From Syntrophobacteraceae bacterium (lineage in GTDB: Bacteria > Desulfobacterota > Syntrophobacteria > Syntrophobacterales > Syntrophobacteraceae), in the NCBI GenBank assembly GCA_025454175.1, contig JALOOX010000004.1, positions 1-64,000 on the forward strand: a stretch of 64,000 nucleotides of DNA, read 5' to 3'. Below the pieces are notes generated by a model. It had not been told where the DNA came from, ran no database searches, and worked only from the letters and a program-made list of their open reading frames with translations. Shown here piece by piece: positions 27,576 through 37,670 of the stretch (position 1 is the stretch's first letter; every line of letters starts with the position of its first letter). The translations under genes and the position numbers were made by a program.

Positions 27576-29789
27576 GTGGAAAGCAAGAAGCAAGACATTC
27601 TGGCCCTGACCATCCTGGTCATGACTCTCCTCCTGTTTTTCAGCCTGATCTCGATCCATCCTTCGGACCCAACCCTCTTTCACGATGAGGGGAGCACGGG
27701 CAGCCCCAGGAACTGGGTGGGCTCAGTTGGGGCCAACCTCGCATGGGCACTGCTCAGCGCATTGGGGCTCGGCGCCTATGGAGTCATCGTTGGCGGTCTG
27801 TGGGCCGCCTGGCTGTTCTTCCGCAACCGCTGGCCATACAGCGGGTTCTGGATCCACCTTTTGGGATTGGGCCTGCTGGTCCTGAGCCTGGTCAGCCTGA
27901 TTTCCCTCCACGTCCCCACAGTGCCCATTCGAGGGTTCGAAATGACTTCGGGCGGCAGCATGGGAATGGCTGTGGCGACGGCGCTGGAGCACCGGCTCTA
28001 CCCCATCGGAGCCCACATCCTCCTCGCGGGATTTCTGTTGTCCGGCCTGGTGCTGGTGGCGCCGGTTTCCCTCCAGACCCTGTTGTGTCGCATGTTCTCC
28101 CTGACCTGTGGCTCCATCAAGGCCGCGGGAAAGGGAGCATCCCTCCTCACGGTTCTGTTGGGGCGCGGCGATCGCGAAGTGCAGCCGGAGAAAACGGTTG
28201 CAGTCAAGAGATCGCGCAGGAAGGCATCTGAAATTCCCGTTGAGGTGATTCCCGCCGAAGTCGTTCCGGCTCCCCGCAGGAAACTTCAGAGAGAGGCGCT
28301 TCCCGCCCCCGATTTTTCTCCTCCGCCCGAGGGGACCTACGCCCTGCCGCCCCTCGATATTCTGGATGCTTATGAACAGAACCGTTCAAAGCCGGACGCC
28401 AGGAAGCTCGAAGAGAACGCCCGCGCCCTGGAAGAAAAGCTGGGAGATTTCGGAGTTCAGGGAAAGGTGACCGGCATCCTGCCGGGACCGGTCATCACGA
28501 TGTACGAGTACGCTCCGGCTCCGGGCATCAAGATCAGCCGGATCGTCGGCCTTTCCGATGATCTGGCCATGGCCCTCAAGGCCGTGAGCCTCCGCGTGGT
28601 GGCTCCCATTCCCGGCAAGGCGGCCATCGGTATCGAGCTTCCCAACCCGAAGCGTGAGCTGGTTTCCATGCGAGATGTTCTCGCCTCCGAGGTCTTCGGG
28701 AGCTCCCCCGCCCCGCTCACCATGGCGCTGGGTCACGACATCACCGGGCAGCCGGTCAGCGCAAATCTGGCCAAAATGCCGCATCTTCTCATTGCCGGCG
28801 CCACCGGAACGGGAAAGAGCGTCTGCATCAACAGCCTGCTGAGCAGCCTTCTCTTTCGCAACACGCCGGAAGACCTGCGACTGCTCCTCATCGACCCCAA
28901 ACGTATCGAGCTCAACACCTACGAGGGGATCCCCCACCTCATCCATCCCGTGGTGACCGACGCCAAGCTCGCCACGCGAGCCCTCCGATGGGCTGTCGAG
29001 GAGATGGAGCTACGCTACAAGCTCCTGGCCGACAAGGGTAGTCGGAACATCGAGGGATACAACCGAGCCCTTGCCAGGGAAAAACCGAAGCCCGACCGGG
29101 AGCAGTCTCCGCCAGACCAGGAGGTCGGCCTGCCTCATCATCGGCTCCCGTACGTGGTGGTGGTCATTGACGAACTGGCTGATCTCATGATGGTCGCGTC
29201 CCGCGAGGTCGAGGAATCCATAACGCGGCTGGCCCAGATGGCCCGGGCTGCCGGGATTCACCTGGTCCTCGCGACTCAACGTCCGTCGGTGGATGTGCTC
29301 ACGGGAATCATCAAGGCGAACATCCCGACCCGGATCTCCTTCCAGGTCTCCTCCCGTATCGACTCCAGGACCATTCTGGACACCCAGGGGGCCGAGAGCC
29401 TTCTGGGTGCGGGAGACATGCTCTTTCTTCCACCCGGTACAGCCAAGCTGCAGCGCATCCACGGCGCATTCGTCTCGGACAACGAGGTGCAGAGGCTCAC
29501 CGAATTCTGGCGCAGCCAGAAGATCGCCGAGGACCCGCTCAAGAATCGTGTGAACTTCGAGGAGAATGGAGGAGCGGCTGACCTTGCATCGGAGGAAGTT
29601 GACGAGCGTTACCAGGACGCCATTGATATCGTTCTGGAGACTCGTCAGGCATCCATTTCCATGTTACAGAGAAGGCTTCGCGTGGGCTACAATCGCGCGG
29701 CGCGCATGATCGAGCTCATGGAGCAGCAGGGCATCGTGAGCTCCTCCGACGGCGTCAAGCCCAGAGAGGTCCTTGGCCGCCGTCCCTGA
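27576..29789 (+). CDS. ftsK: DNA translocase FtsK
   Basis: About 737 residues, with four or more N-terminal membrane helices (first ILALTILVMTLLLFFSLISI) and a short linker near residues 205-265. The motor domain has Walker A GATGTGKSV (about 407), Walker B VVVVIDELADLMM (about 526) and LATQRPSVDVLTGIIKANIP. A C-terminal winged-helix gamma domain starts near residue 678 (ASISMLQRRLRVGYNRAARM). FtsK pumps DNA at the septum to resolve chromosome dimers. The GTG at 27576 follows GAGGGTTTTA; a TTG at 27543 is the alternative. The linker is short compared with E. coli FtsK. Confidence 0.94.
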   Translation: MESKKQDILALTILVMTLLLFFSLISIHPSDPTLFHDEGSTGSPRNWVGSVGANLAWALLSALGLGAYGVIVGGLWAAWLFFRNRWPYSGFWIHLLGLGLLVLSLVSLISLHVPTVPIRGFEMTSGGSMGMAVATALEHRLYPIGAHILLAGFLLSGLVLVAPVSLQTLLCRMFSLTCGSIKAAGKGASLLTVLLGRGDREVQPEKTVAVKRSRRKASEIPVEVIPAEVVPAPRRKLQREALPAPDFSPPPEGTYALPPLDILDAYEQNRSKPDARKLEENARALEEKLGDFGVQGKVTGILPGPVITMYEYAPAPGIKISRIVGLSDDLAMALKAVSLRVVAPIPGKAAIGIELPNPKRELVSMRDVLASEVFGSSPAPLTMALGHDITGQPVSANLAKMPHLLIAGATGTGKSVCINSLLSSLLFRNTPEDLRLLLIDPKRIELNTYEGIPHLIHPVVTDAKLATRALRWAVEEMELRYKLLADKGSRNIEGYNRALAREKPKPDREQSPPDQEVGLPHHRLPYVVVVIDELADLMMVASREVEESITRLAQMARAAGIHLVLATQRPSVDVLTGIIKANIPTRISFQVSSRIDSRTILDTQGAESLLGAGDMLFLPPGTAKLQRIHGAFVSDNEVQRLTEFWRSQKIAEDPLKNRVNFEENGGAADLASEEVDERYQDAIDIVLETRQASISMLQRRLRVGYNRAARMIELMEQQGIVSSSDGVKPREVLGRRP

Positions 29790-29814
29790 AAGAAATGAGG
29801 TTTCGAACGGAGCC

Positions 29815-30561
29815 ATGAAACGGAAAGTTCTCAACCATGCTGCCCTTGTTGCAGCGTTGTGCTGGTGCAATTGGGTACCGTTTGGCTTTGCAGCCGAAGG
29901 ACCCGGTCTTTCGGTCAACGAGGTCCTTCGCAGGACCGAAGCTCAGTATCAGAAGATTCAGGCTTTCACCGCGAACTTTCGGCAGGTCACCTCATCGGGA
30001 GCGGCAAGCTCCATGGCCACTGAAGCGCACGGAAAGCTATATTATCAAAAACCTCGACAGATGCACTGGGCCTACGAAGAGCCCGAGAAACAGGTTTTCG
30101 TCGCAAACCAGCAATTGGCATGGCTTTACATTCCATCGGAAAAACAGATAGCGCTTTTCGACGCCAAGACGTTCTTCTCGTCACCGCTGGCCCAAACGTT
30201 CTTCGATGGGGTCATTGAGCTGAGAAAACACTTTGATGTCAGCCTGGATCCCAGGCTTTCGACCGAGGAGCTCGGTGTTCTGAATCTCACTCCCAAGAAG
30301 GAGGACCCCAACATCAAGTCCCTCAGCCTGACCGTGGATTTGACGACTTATCGCATTTCCACCATCGAAAGCATCGATGCCCTCGGCAACACCAACCGCA
30401 TCACGCTGGAAGGCCAGACAATCCTTCCCCGCGTGGACTCGGCCCTCTTCCAGCTGAACATTCCGCCGTCCACCACGGTCGTTGATCCCGACGGTCGCGA
30501 GATTCCGCCCGCGGACATCGACAAGCTGAAGCAGAAACTTCAGTCGAAACAGGGAACGTGA
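29815..30561 (+). CDS. lolA: Outer-membrane lipoprotein carrier LolA
   Basis: 248 residues. A signal peptide (KRKVLNHAALVAALCWCNWV, cleavage likely after GFA) leads to the LolA fold (QYQKIQAFTANFRQVTSSG; GKLYYQKPRQMHWAYEEPEK; DPNIKSLSLTVD). LolA ferries lipoproteins across the periplasm. The ATG at 29815 follows AACGGAGCC, 25 bases after ftsK; this ftsK-lolA pairing is common. Its stop shares a base with nadA. The C-terminus has a Lys/Gln-rich extension. Confidence 0.92.
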   Translation: MKRKVLNHAALVAALCWCNWVPFGFAAEGPGLSVNEVLRRTEAQYQKIQAFTANFRQVTSSGAASSMATEAHGKLYYQKPRQMHWAYEEPEKQVFVANQQLAWLYIPSEKQIALFDAKTFFSSPLAQTFFDGVIELRKHFDVSLDPRLSTEELGVLNLTPKKEDPNIKSLSLTVDLTTYRISTIESIDALGNTNRITLEGQTILPRVDSALFQLNIPPSTTVVDPDGREIPPADIDKLKQKLQSKQGT

Positions 30562-31469
30562 TGTCACAGGAAATCATCCAGAAAATCGAAAGACTCCGGT
30601 CCCGCAGGCGGGCCATCATTCTCGCCCACAATTACCAGCCTCCCGAGATTCAGGACATCGCCGACCTCACCGGCGATTCGCTCGAACTGAGTCGCAAGGC
30701 GGCCGAAACCGATGCCTCGGTCATCGTTTTCTGTGGCGTGGCCTTCATGGCGGAGACGGCAGCCATCCTGAATCCCGACAAGACCGTTCTGCTCCCTCGC
30801 CCCGAGGCCGGCTGTCCCATGGCGGACATGATCACGGCAGACGACATGAAACGGGTACGGGCCGAGTATCCCGATGTTCCCATCGTCACGTATGTAAACT
30901 CCACGGCTGCCGTGAAAGCCGAAAGCGATGCCTGCTGCACCTCCGCCAACTCCATTCGCGTGGTGGGCTCATTCGAAAACGCGGCGACCGTTTACATGGC
31001 TCCCGATCAGAATCTCGCCCGGTATACCGCACTCCATTCCGCCAAGAACATTCTTCACTGGCACGGGTACTGCCCCTTTCACCATGCCTTGCAGTCGGAG
31101 GAGGTGCTCCTTCGAAAACAGGAGCATCCCGAAGCCCTTTTCCTGGCGCATCCCGAGTGTCGGCCCGAGGTGCTTTCCCTGGCGGACAGGGTCATGAGCA
31201 CGTCCGGCATGTTGCGCTTCGTCCATGAGAGCTCACACATATCCTTCATCGTTGGCACCGAGGTCGGCATTCTCCATCCCATGCGACGGATGAACCCCGG
31301 CAAGGAATTCCATGCCGCGTCCAAGAAAATGCTCTGCCCTCACATGAAGAAGATATCCCTGGACGACGTTTGCCTTTCCCTGGAGACCCTGGAACCCCGC
31401 ATTTCAGTGCCTGAAGACATTCGCGTCAGGGCACTCAAGGCCGTCGAGCGAATGCTTCTGATCTCCTGA
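30561..31469 (+). CDS. nadA: Quinolinate synthase
   Basis: A 302-residue NadA that condenses iminoaspartate with dihydroxyacetone phosphate to quinolinate for NAD synthesis. Three triplicate-domain features are visible: ILAHNYQPPEIQDIADLTGD, VTYVNSTAAVKAESDACCTS and LAHPECRPEV, then KKMLCPHMKK. The conserved Cys of these last segments ligate the 4Fe-4S cluster. The ATG overlaps the lolA stop by one base; a GTG one codon upstream is possible. NadB and NadC are not in the window. Confidence 0.96.
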   Translation: MSQEIIQKIERLRSRRRAIILAHNYQPPEIQDIADLTGDSLELSRKAAETDASVIVFCGVAFMAETAAILNPDKTVLLPRPEAGCPMADMITADDMKRVRAEYPDVPIVTYVNSTAAVKAESDACCTSANSIRVVGSFENAATVYMAPDQNLARYTALHSAKNILHWHGYCPFHHALQSEEVLLRKQEHPEALFLAHPECRPEVLSLADRVMSTSGMLRFVHESSHISFIVGTEVGILHPMRRMNPGKEFHAASKKMLCPHMKKISLDDVCLSLETLEPRISVPEDIRVRALKAVERMLLIS

Positions 31470-31529
31470 ACCGCGGGCGGCCGCTCGGGAGAAGCCGAGC
31501 AGCGTCCGCCTCGCTGTGGATCACCATGC

Positions 31530-32546
31530 ATGCATGAAAGATCCAAACCGCGTATCGCCATCACCATGGGTGATCCCTGCGGCATTGGGCCCGAGATCAT
31601 CGTCAAGCTTTTTGCCGCTCGAGGGAGCCATGCCGATGACTCACTGCTCGTCGTGGGAGATCCCGGCGCCATCGAGCGCGCTTCGAAGATCCTGGGGGAT
31701 CGATTGAGAATCCGGCCGATTGAAGATCCGGAGGAATGGCAGGATTTGCCGGCCTACGCCACCATCCCGGTCGTTGCGCCGCTGCCCCTCGCCGCGGAAG
31801 ATCTTGTCTACGGAGCGCCGACCGGGGCTTCATGCCTGTGCGCCATTCGCTGCATCGAGCTTGCGGTCTCCATGGCCATGAGAGGTGCCGTGGACGCCGT
31901 CTGCACCGGTCCCATCCACAAGGCGAATCTTCATCGGCATGGCTTCCATTTTCCCGGTCACACGGAGCTCCTTTGCGATCTCACCGCGTCACGTCGAGCC
32001 GTGATGATGCTGGCTGGGCCCCGGCTGCGCGTTTCCCTGGTGACCATCCATGAACCCCTGTGGCGGGTGCCCCAGCTCATCTCGCCGGAAATTCTGACGG
32101 AAACCATACGAATCACGGCCGAATCCCTTGTGCGGGATTTCGGCATCCCGGCGCCGCGCATCGCCGTGGCCGCCCTCAACCCCCACGCCGGTGAAGGCGG
32201 TCGTTTTGGCCGTGAGGACCTGGATATCATCGAACCCACCCTCGAAGAGCTCAAACGCAAAGGGTTAGGCGTTTCAGGCCCATACCCCGCGGATACATTG
32301 TTCTTCCGTGCCTTTCAGGGAGAATTCGACGCAGTGGTGGCCATGTACCACGATCAGGGTCTCATTCCCGTCAAGCTGGTCCATTTTCATGATGCCGTCA
32401 ACACTACCCTGGGACTGCCCATCATCAGGACGTCGGTGGACCATGGAACCGCCTACGAGCTTGCCGGCACGGGGAAAGCACATTCCGGAAGCCTCGAAGC
32501 CGCCGTTCGAATGGCATCTTCAATGGCTCGCCATCGTTTTGCCTAG
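31530..32546 (+). CDS. pdxA: 4-hydroxythreonine-4-phosphate dehydrogenase
   Basis: A 338-residue PdxA of the DXP-dependent pyridoxal phosphate pathway. [17 protein letters not shown] is at the N-terminus. The metal-binding His are in HFPGHTELL and in [12 protein letters not shown], and [20 protein letters not shown] follows. It starts at ATG 31530 inside an ATGCATGCATG run and ends four bases before uvrA. Confidence 0.95.
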   Translation: MHERSKPRIAITMGDPCGIGPEIIVKLFAARGSHADDSLLVVGDPGAIERASKILGDRLRIRPIEDPEEWQDLPAYATIPVVAPLPLAAEDLVYGAPTGASCLCAIRCIELAVSMAMRGAVDAVCTGPIHKANLHRHGFHFPGHTELLCDLTASRRAVMMLAGPRLRVSLVTIHEPLWRVPQLISPEILTETIRITAESLVRDFGIPAPRIAVAALNPHAGEGGRFGREDLDIIEPTLEELKRKGLGVSGPYPADTLFFRAFQGEFDAVVAMYHDQGLIPVKLVHFHDAVNTTLGLPIIRTSVDHGTAYELAGTGKAHSGSLEAAVRMASSMARHRFA

Positions 32547-32550
32547 TACG

Positions 32551-35190
32551 ATGAAACAGATCCACATTCGGGGCGCCCGCCAGCATAACCTGAGGAATAT
32601 CGATCTGGACATTCCACGGGATAGACTGACGGTCATCACCGGCGTCAGCGGCTCGGGCAAGTCCTCCCTCGCCTTCGACACCATCTTTGCCGAGGGGCAG
32701 AGAAGGTACCTCGAGGCCCTCTCGGGCCGAAGGCGACAGTACCTTCAGGCATTGGACAAGCCCGATGTGGATGAGATCATCGGAATCAGCCCGGCCATCG
32801 CCATCGAGCAGAAACGGGTGGCTCGAAATCCCCGCTCGACCGTCGGAACTCTCACGGAGATCCACGACCTGCTCAGGGTCCTGTTCGCCCGCGCCGGAAC
32901 CTTGCACTGCCCTAAGTGCGGACAGGCCGTCATCGCCTACACCGTTCCGGGCATTCTCCAGGAGATTGGGAATACCTGGTCCGATGGATCGAGGCTCCTG
33001 GTCCTGGCGCCCCTCGAGCCCATCCTGGAGAAAGGACTTGCCCCGCTGATCGCCAGGTTGCGAAAGGAAGGCTTTGCCCGCATCAGGCTTGACGGAAGAG
33101 TGATCGACCTGGACCCGCCGCCCCACCTGCCCCGCCGGCCATCGTACCCGCTGGAAGTTGTGGTCGACCGGATCGTCTTCAGCGCATCGAGGCCTTCCAG
33201 GCTCGTCGAGGATATCGAGCTTGCCCTCAAGTACGGAGGCGGGATCCTGACCATCGCCGACACGCTGGGCACGGTCAGGAGCTTTTCCGACCGCTTTCAG
33301 TGCACCGCCTGCAAGATCGATATGGCGGCCATCAGTCCCAGCACCTTCTCATTCCATCATCCCCAGGGCATTTGCCCCCACTGCAACGGGCTGGGCTCCG
33401 AGTCTGCAACGTCGAAGTCCACGTCCACGCGGAGAGCTCGAGGGTCTGCGGGCGAGTCTCCTGAGTCGATGACCGGCAAGGCATCCCGAGGCAGGAATTC
33501 CCATGGACTCGAAGAGAGGGAGCTAACGGCCCCGGATGATCCCAATGGGGGGCATGAAGTGACTTGCGCCGGGTGCGGGGGAAGCCGCCTGAATCCCATG
33601 GCAAGATCGGTTCGAATCCACGGATTGGGCATCCACGAGGTCTCGGACCTTCCCCTCAACCAGCTGAGCAATTGGCTTCCAACTGTCCCTCTTTCGGCGT
33701 CGTTTCAGAGAATCGCGGCCCCTCTCATTTCCGAGATCCTTCAGCGTGCAGCAACCATGGACCGGCTGGGGCTGGGTTATCTCTGCCTCAGCCGATCCGC
33801 CGTCTCGCTCTCGGGCGGCGAGGCTCAGCGCGTTCGACTCGCTCAGCAGATCGGCTCCCAGCTCACCGGAATCCTTTATGTGCTCGACGAGCCAAGCATC
33901 GGACTTCACCCCCAGGACCATCATCGTCTCATGAAGATCATCCGGGAGCTGAGAGATGCCGGGAATACGGTGATTGTGGTCGAGCATGATCGCGAAACGA
34001 TTCTTGAGGCCGATCATGTCATCGACATGGGGCCGGGGGCTGGAGCCTTGGGCGGGCAGGTCGTCTTTTCAGGAACACCCCGGCAGCTCGTGCGGGAGGC
34101 TTCATCATTGACGGGCCAGTACCTTTCGGGGAGAAAATCCATCGAGATCCCCAGGCGCCGCGCGCCCTTCTCCCGGGGAAGCCTCGGCATTCGGGGGGCC
34201 ACCGGCCACAATCTCAAGGACATCGACGTCGACATACCCCTCGGCTGCATCACCTGTGTCACCGGGGTGTCGGGCTCCGGAAAAAGCACCCTCGTCCTTG
34301 ACACTCTTCACAGGGCTCTCGCAAAGCGTCTCTACCGAGCCACATCCCACCCGGCCCCTCACCGTGGAATCGAGGGACTGAGCTCCATTCGCAAGGTCCA
34401 TCTGGTTGACCAGTCCGCCATCGGGAAAAACCCGCGATCGACGCCGGCAACCTACACGGGACTCCTCACTCACATCCGCCAGCTCTTCGCCAGGCTTCCC
34501 GAGGCCCGGGCCAGGGGCTACGGGCCTGATCGATTCAGCTACAATGTCAAGGGAGGCCGATGCGAATCCTGTCGCGGAGACGGCTCCATCAGCGTTGACC
34601 TCGTCTTCCTCCCGGACGTCACCTTCACGTGTCCCCTCTGCAACGGGTCGCGCTACAATCCTGAAACACTCCAGATTCTTTTCAAGGGCCATTCCATTGC
34701 CGAGGTTCTGTCCATGTCCGTCACCGAGGCCCTGATGCTCCTCGAGAACGTCCCATCCATCCGGCATCCCCTGGAGGTCCTGCAGGAAGTCGGACTGGGT
34801 TATCTCATGCTGGGGCAGTCCGCACTCACCCTTTCCGGCGGTGAAAGCCAGCGCGTCAAGCTCGCATCCGAGCTCAGCCTCCGATCCTCCGAGCCGGCAT
34901 TGTTCATTCTGGATGAACCGACGACGGGGTTGCACTTCGACGACATTTCCCAGCTGATGCACATTCTGCAGCGTCTGGCCGACGCCGGGCACACCATAGT
35001 CCTCATCGAGCATCATTTGGACGTCATAAAAAGCGTGGACTACGTGATCGACCTGGGACCCGGCGGCGGGGATGCTGGAGGAAAGGTGGTGGCGGTGGGC
35101 TCGCCCGAGGAAGTTGCCGCCGCCGAGCATTCCGTCACGGGGCGATTCCTGCGGAAAAGCCTCCCACAATCCAACGCGGCTGGTCGCTGA
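32551..35190 (+). CDS. uvrA: Excinuclease ABC subunit A, shortened form
   Basis: An 879-residue UvrA, against about 940 usually. Walker A motifs lie near residues 31 and 572 ([10 protein letters not shown] and [10 protein letters not shown]), and signatures [11 protein letters not shown] near 420 and [11 protein letters not shown] near 760. The UvrB-binding region is present ([20 protein letters not shown] and after). Zinc module 1 has CTACK and CPHCNGLG; module 2 has CESCRGDGS and [13 protein letters not shown]. Only about 65 residues separate CPHCNGLG (about 275) from [11 protein letters not shown] (about 340), roughly half the usual, and this stretch is Ser/Arg-rich. UvrA loads UvrB at DNA damage. 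The ATG at 32551 lies four bases after pdxA. Confidence 0.92.
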   Translation: MKQIHIRGARQHNLRNIDLDIPRDRLTVITGVSGSGKSSLAFDTIFAEGQRRYLEALSGRRRQYLQALDKPDVDEIIGISPAIAIEQKRVARNPRSTVGTLTEIHDLLRVLFARAGTLHCPKCGQAVIAYTVPGILQEIGNTWSDGSRLLVLAPLEPILEKGLAPLIARLRKEGFARIRLDGRVIDLDPPPHLPRRPSYPLEVVVDRIVFSASRPSRLVEDIELALKYGGGILTIADTLGTVRSFSDRFQCTACKIDMAAISPSTFSFHHPQGICPHCNGLGSESATSKSTSTRRARGSAGESPESMTGKASRGRNSHGLEERELTAPDDPNGGHEVTCAGCGGSRLNPMARSVRIHGLGIHEVSDLPLNQLSNWLPTVPLSASFQRIAAPLISEILQRAATMDRLGLGYLCLSRSAVSLSGGEAQRVRLAQQIGSQLTGILYVLDEPSIGLHPQDHHRLMKIIRELRDAGNTVIVVEHDRETILEADHVIDMGPGAGALGGQVVFSGTPRQLVREASSLTGQYLSGRKSIEIPRRRAPFSRGSLGIRGATGHNLKDIDVDIPLGCITCVTGVSGSGKSTLVLDTLHRALAKRLYRATSHPAPHRGIEGLSSIRKVHLVDQSAIGKNPRSTPATYTGLLTHIRQLFARLPEARARGYGPDRFSYNVKGGRCESCRGDGSISVDLVFLPDVTFTCPLCNGSRYNPETLQILFKGHSIAEVLSMSVTEALMLLENVPSIRHPLEVLQEVGLGYLMLGQSALTLSGGESQRVKLASELSLRSSEPALFILDEPTTGLHFDDISQLMHILQRLADAGHTIVLIEHHLDVIKSVDYVIDLGPGGGDAGGKVVAVGSPEEVAAAEHSVTGRFLRKSLPQSNAAGR

Positions 35191-35202
35191 ACCCGACCGG
35201 GC

Positions 35203-35835
35203 TCAGGAACCGAAGGACAGATGGTAGGCGATGGCATCCAGCTTGATGGTGAAATCGACGTTCTCCACGTGGCAACAGTCGGGAACCTGGATCTGAACGG
35301 GGGCAAAATTGAGAATGCCGTTGATGCCGCCAAGCACCAGCTGGTTGGCCACGCTCTGAGCTGCGCTGGCGGTGGTGGCGATGATGCCGATGTGCACCTC
35401 GCGCTCCTTGATGACCTCCTCCAGCTCGTCCACGTGGTTGATGGTCAGCCCATTGGGCAGGCGCTTGCCGACTTTCTGAGGATCAGTGTCAAAAGCAGCC
35501 GTGAAAATATACCCGTGCTTGATGAAGTTACCATGCCTGATGAGCGCGGACCCAAGATTCCCGAGACCGATCATGGCGAGGTTCCAGGGCCGGTTGAGCC
35601 CCAGGATCTCCTTGATCTGGTTGACGAGGTCGCTCACACGGTAGCCAACACCTCGAACTCCGAATTCACCAAAATAGGCCAGATCCTTCCTGATCTGCGC
35701 AGGGTTGACGCCGCACTGCTTGGCCAGCCGCTCGGAGGAAATGACATCCACCTCATCTTCGAGCAATTCCTGCAAGGTTCGCATGTAAATCGACAGACGA
35801 TTGATGGTGGCCATTGGGATCTTGGCGAATTTCAT
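35203..35835 (-). CDS. rex: Redox-sensing transcriptional repressor Rex
   Basis: 210 residues. The winged-helix N-domain (LSIYMRTLQELLEDEVDVIS; VNPAQIRKDLAYFGEFGVRG) occupies about residues 13-60. A Rossmann domain with AMIGLGNLGSALIRHGNF near 90-107 senses the NADH/NAD+ ratio, and a C-terminal helix mediates dimer swapping. Rex leaves its operator when NADH rises. It is convergent with uvrA (12-base gap) and downstream of the F0 genes on the same strand. A Rex-type operator lies about 100 bases upstream, suggesting autoregulation. GAGGATGAAAC precedes the ATG on the minus strand. Confidence 0.96.
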   Translation of the reverse strand: MKFAKIPMATINRLSIYMRTLQELLEDEVDVISSERLAKQCGVNPAQIRKDLAYFGEFGVRGVGYRVSDLVNQIKEILGLNRPWNLAMIGLGNLGSALIRHGNFIKHGYIFTAAFDTDPQKVGKRLPNGLTINHVDELEEVIKEREVHIGIIATTASAAQSVANQLVLGGINGILNFAPVQIQVPDCCHVENVDFTIKLDAIAYHLSFGS

Positions 35836-35936
35836 GTTTCATCCTCAGGAGAACCATCATCACATTGCGGTGACGTGGCCGAGCCGGTCGGCATTCTGTG
35901 CATGGCCCCCATGCCCGTCCCGACTCCGGTGTATAT

Positions 35937-35954
35937 ATGTGATATTCTTCACAT
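35937..35954. promoter_or_regulatory. Predicted Rex operator upstream of rex
   Basis: ATGTGA (35937-35942), six bases, then TCACAT (35949-35954) form a perfect inverted repeat matching the Rex consensus TTGTGA-N6-TCACAA except for the outer second base on each side. It lies in the 229-base gap between rex and atpE, the only site in that gap from which rex could be controlled. The adjoining TATATA on the minus strand could be a -10 element overlapping the operator. Confidence 0.65.
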
Positions 35955-36064
35955 TATTGACCTAAAAAATAGGCCTGACATCATTCCGGAGTCGAAGACC
36001 GGGTGAGGAACGCCGCAGGCGTCCCCCACCCGGAACCTCGCTCACTCACTGCATCGCAGCAGAA

Positions 36065-36433
36065 TTACTTCGCCAGGCCAACAAAGGTCTGAATGGCTTT
36101 GGAGACCGGGTTGGCGTAGATCAGGATCAGCGCAACAACCAGAGAATAGATGGCGAGCGACTCGATCATGGCCAGACCGATCAGCATGGTGACCGTAACC
36201 TTACCGGAAGCGTCGGGGTTGCGTGCAATGCCTTCCACGGCGCCCTTGACGGCCATACCCTGGCCGATTCCGCAGCCAAAGGCGGCGATGGCAATACCGA
36301 AGCCGGCGGCTACCGCGGAATAGACAAAGAACCGCATTCCTTCGGCCTTGTCTCCGCCTGCGTCAGCGGCGAAAGCCAGCGTGGTCAGCCCGAGCACCAG
36401 GATGGTCGTCAGCAACCCAATTCTTTTGGACAT
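36065..36433 (-). CDS. atpE: ATP synthase F0 subunit c with signal peptide
   Basis: 122 residues. An N-terminal signal sequence ([20 protein letters not shown]) precedes the two-helix hairpin. Helix 1 has [16 protein letters not shown], the polar loop is RNP, and helix 2 has [17 protein letters not shown]. The ion-carrying carboxylate is E91. Q58, S92 and Y96 occupy positions of the Na+ site of Ilyobacter-type c subunits, whereas L93 and C54 replace Thr and Pro there, so the coupling ion is uncertain. The c-ring rotates against subunit a. F1 genes and subunit b are absent here, as expected for a split atp layout. Confidence 0.95.
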   Translation of the reverse strand: MSKRIGLLTTILVLGLTTLAFAADAGGDKAEGMRFFVYSAVAAGFGIAIAAFGCGIGQGMAVKGAVEGIARNPDASGKVTVTMLIGLAMIESLAIYSLVVALILIYANPVSKAIQTFVGLAK

Positions 36434-36531
36434 ACACTTACCTCCTTCATGTGATTGATTGGTTGTGGTGATGAAAACTTCTCATATGTTCGCGGCCAGT
36501 CCTCCAACCGAAAACCGCCTGGATTCCAGTA

Positions 36532-37251
36532 TCAGTGAGCGTGCTCCATGGCTCCCGCAAAATACATCATGGAGAGCAGGCAGAAGATGAAAGCCTGAAT
36601 GAAGCCGGTGAAAAGCCCCAGGAACATCATCGGCAGGGGCGCAAGATAGAGACCGGCCAGAAAGAAGAGAATACCAAGCACCAGCTCTTCACCGAAGACA
36701 TTCCCGAAGAGACGAATGGAGAGGCTCAGCACGCGGGCGCCGTGGCCAATGAGCTCGATGGGCATGATCAGAGGCGTCAGCCACCAGACCGGCCCCATGA
36801 AGTGCTTGACGTACTGGACGCCGTGGAACTTGACGCCGAGCACATGGGTGAAGACCACCACGATGAGGGCGCAGGCCGCCGTCGTGTTGATGTTGGCTGT
36901 CGGTGCAAAGAAGCCTGGAACCATCCCCATGTAGTTGCTGCAAAGAATGAAGAGGCCGAGGGATGCAATGAGAGGGAAGAGAAACCGTCCGTGCTCTCCG
37001 GTGATTCCGATCATGAATTCCTCGATACCCGTGAGCACCGTCTCGAAGAAGTTCTGGCCGCCCTGGGGCACCATCGTCAGGGTGCTCGCCGCGAGCTTGG
37101 CCAGCACCAGGAGGATCAGCATCACCAGCCACGCATAGGTGACATGAGGCTGCAACACCAGCTCGGTCAACGTGTGGGCCTCTTCGGCGCCGACGACCGG
37201 AAGCCCCATCTTTTCGAATAAAATGTTGAGAAAAAGAATCGGGTGTTCCAT
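36532..37251 (-). CDS. atpB: ATP synthase F0 subunit a
   Basis: A 239-residue polytopic protein with five or six membrane helices. The essential Arg lies in LSLSIRLFGNVFGEE (about residues 176-190), next to the conserved Asn, and MPIELIGHGARV comes just before. FIQAFIFCLLSMMYFAGAM is the last helix. Subunit a provides the ion half-channels. It lies three bases after the AtpI-type gene and 98 bases before atpE. Confidence 0.96.
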   Translation of the reverse strand: MEHPILFLNILFEKMGLPVVGAEEAHTLTELVLQPHVTYAWLVMLILLVLAKLAASTLTMVPQGGQNFFETVLTGIEEFMIGITGEHGRFLFPLIASLGLFILCSNYMGMVPGFFAPTANINTTAACALIVVVFTHVLGVKFHGVQYVKHFMGPVWWLTPLIMPIELIGHGARVLSLSIRLFGNVFGEELVLGILFFLAGLYLAPLPMMFLGLFTGFIQAFIFCLLSMMYFAGAMEHAH

Positions 37252-37254
37252 AGG

Positions 37255-37656
37255 TTAACTTTCCCCCTTTTTCCTGAGCATGACGTAAAACTCCTGGCCT
37301 CCAACCAGCATAATACTCAAAACCACCACTGAAAGCCCCACCACGAAAGGAACGGGCTCGGCCCAGCGGTAGTAGACAGCTAGAAAAACCAAGAAGAGGG
37401 TCGCCAGAAACCTGGCATAATAGCTGAAAAAAACCCCTCCTTTTCGGGGCATTCGGCCCGGTGCGTCAAAAGCCCGCCTGAGCTGCCATTTGAGGATCTG
37501 GAAGCTCAGGGTGCTGATGACCGCCCCCAACAGCACGCCGACGGCGAAGGAGCCAGAGACCACGAGCCAAGCCGCAAGCGGGAAGACAATCAGGAGAATC
37601 ACATTACACGTCTCGACCCGCCTGAGCAACTCGTCACTGGTGAGGTAATCCCGCAA
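37255..37656 (-). CDS. atpI: ATP synthase I (AtpI-like) membrane protein, TTG start
   Basis: About 133 residues with four hydrophobic segments (VILLIVFPLAAWLVVSGSFA; GVLLGAVISTLSFQILKW; YYARFLATLFLVFLAVYY; PFVVGLSVVVLSIMLVGG), the layout of the ATP synthase I family (c-ring assembly helper). The frame is open far upstream through the atpZ region in another frame, but homology begins near here. I chose the TTG at 37656, after GAGGATCGGTGGTTC, since no ATG is available; the exact start is uncertain. Confidence 0.78.
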   Translation of the reverse strand: MRDYLTSDELLRRVETCNVILLIVFPLAAWLVVSGSFAVGVLLGAVISTLSFQILKWQLRRAFDAPGRMPRKGGVFFSYYARFLATLFLVFLAVYYRWAEPVPFVVGLSVVVLSIMLVGGQEFYVMLRKKGES

Positions 37657-37670
37657 GAACCACCGATCCT

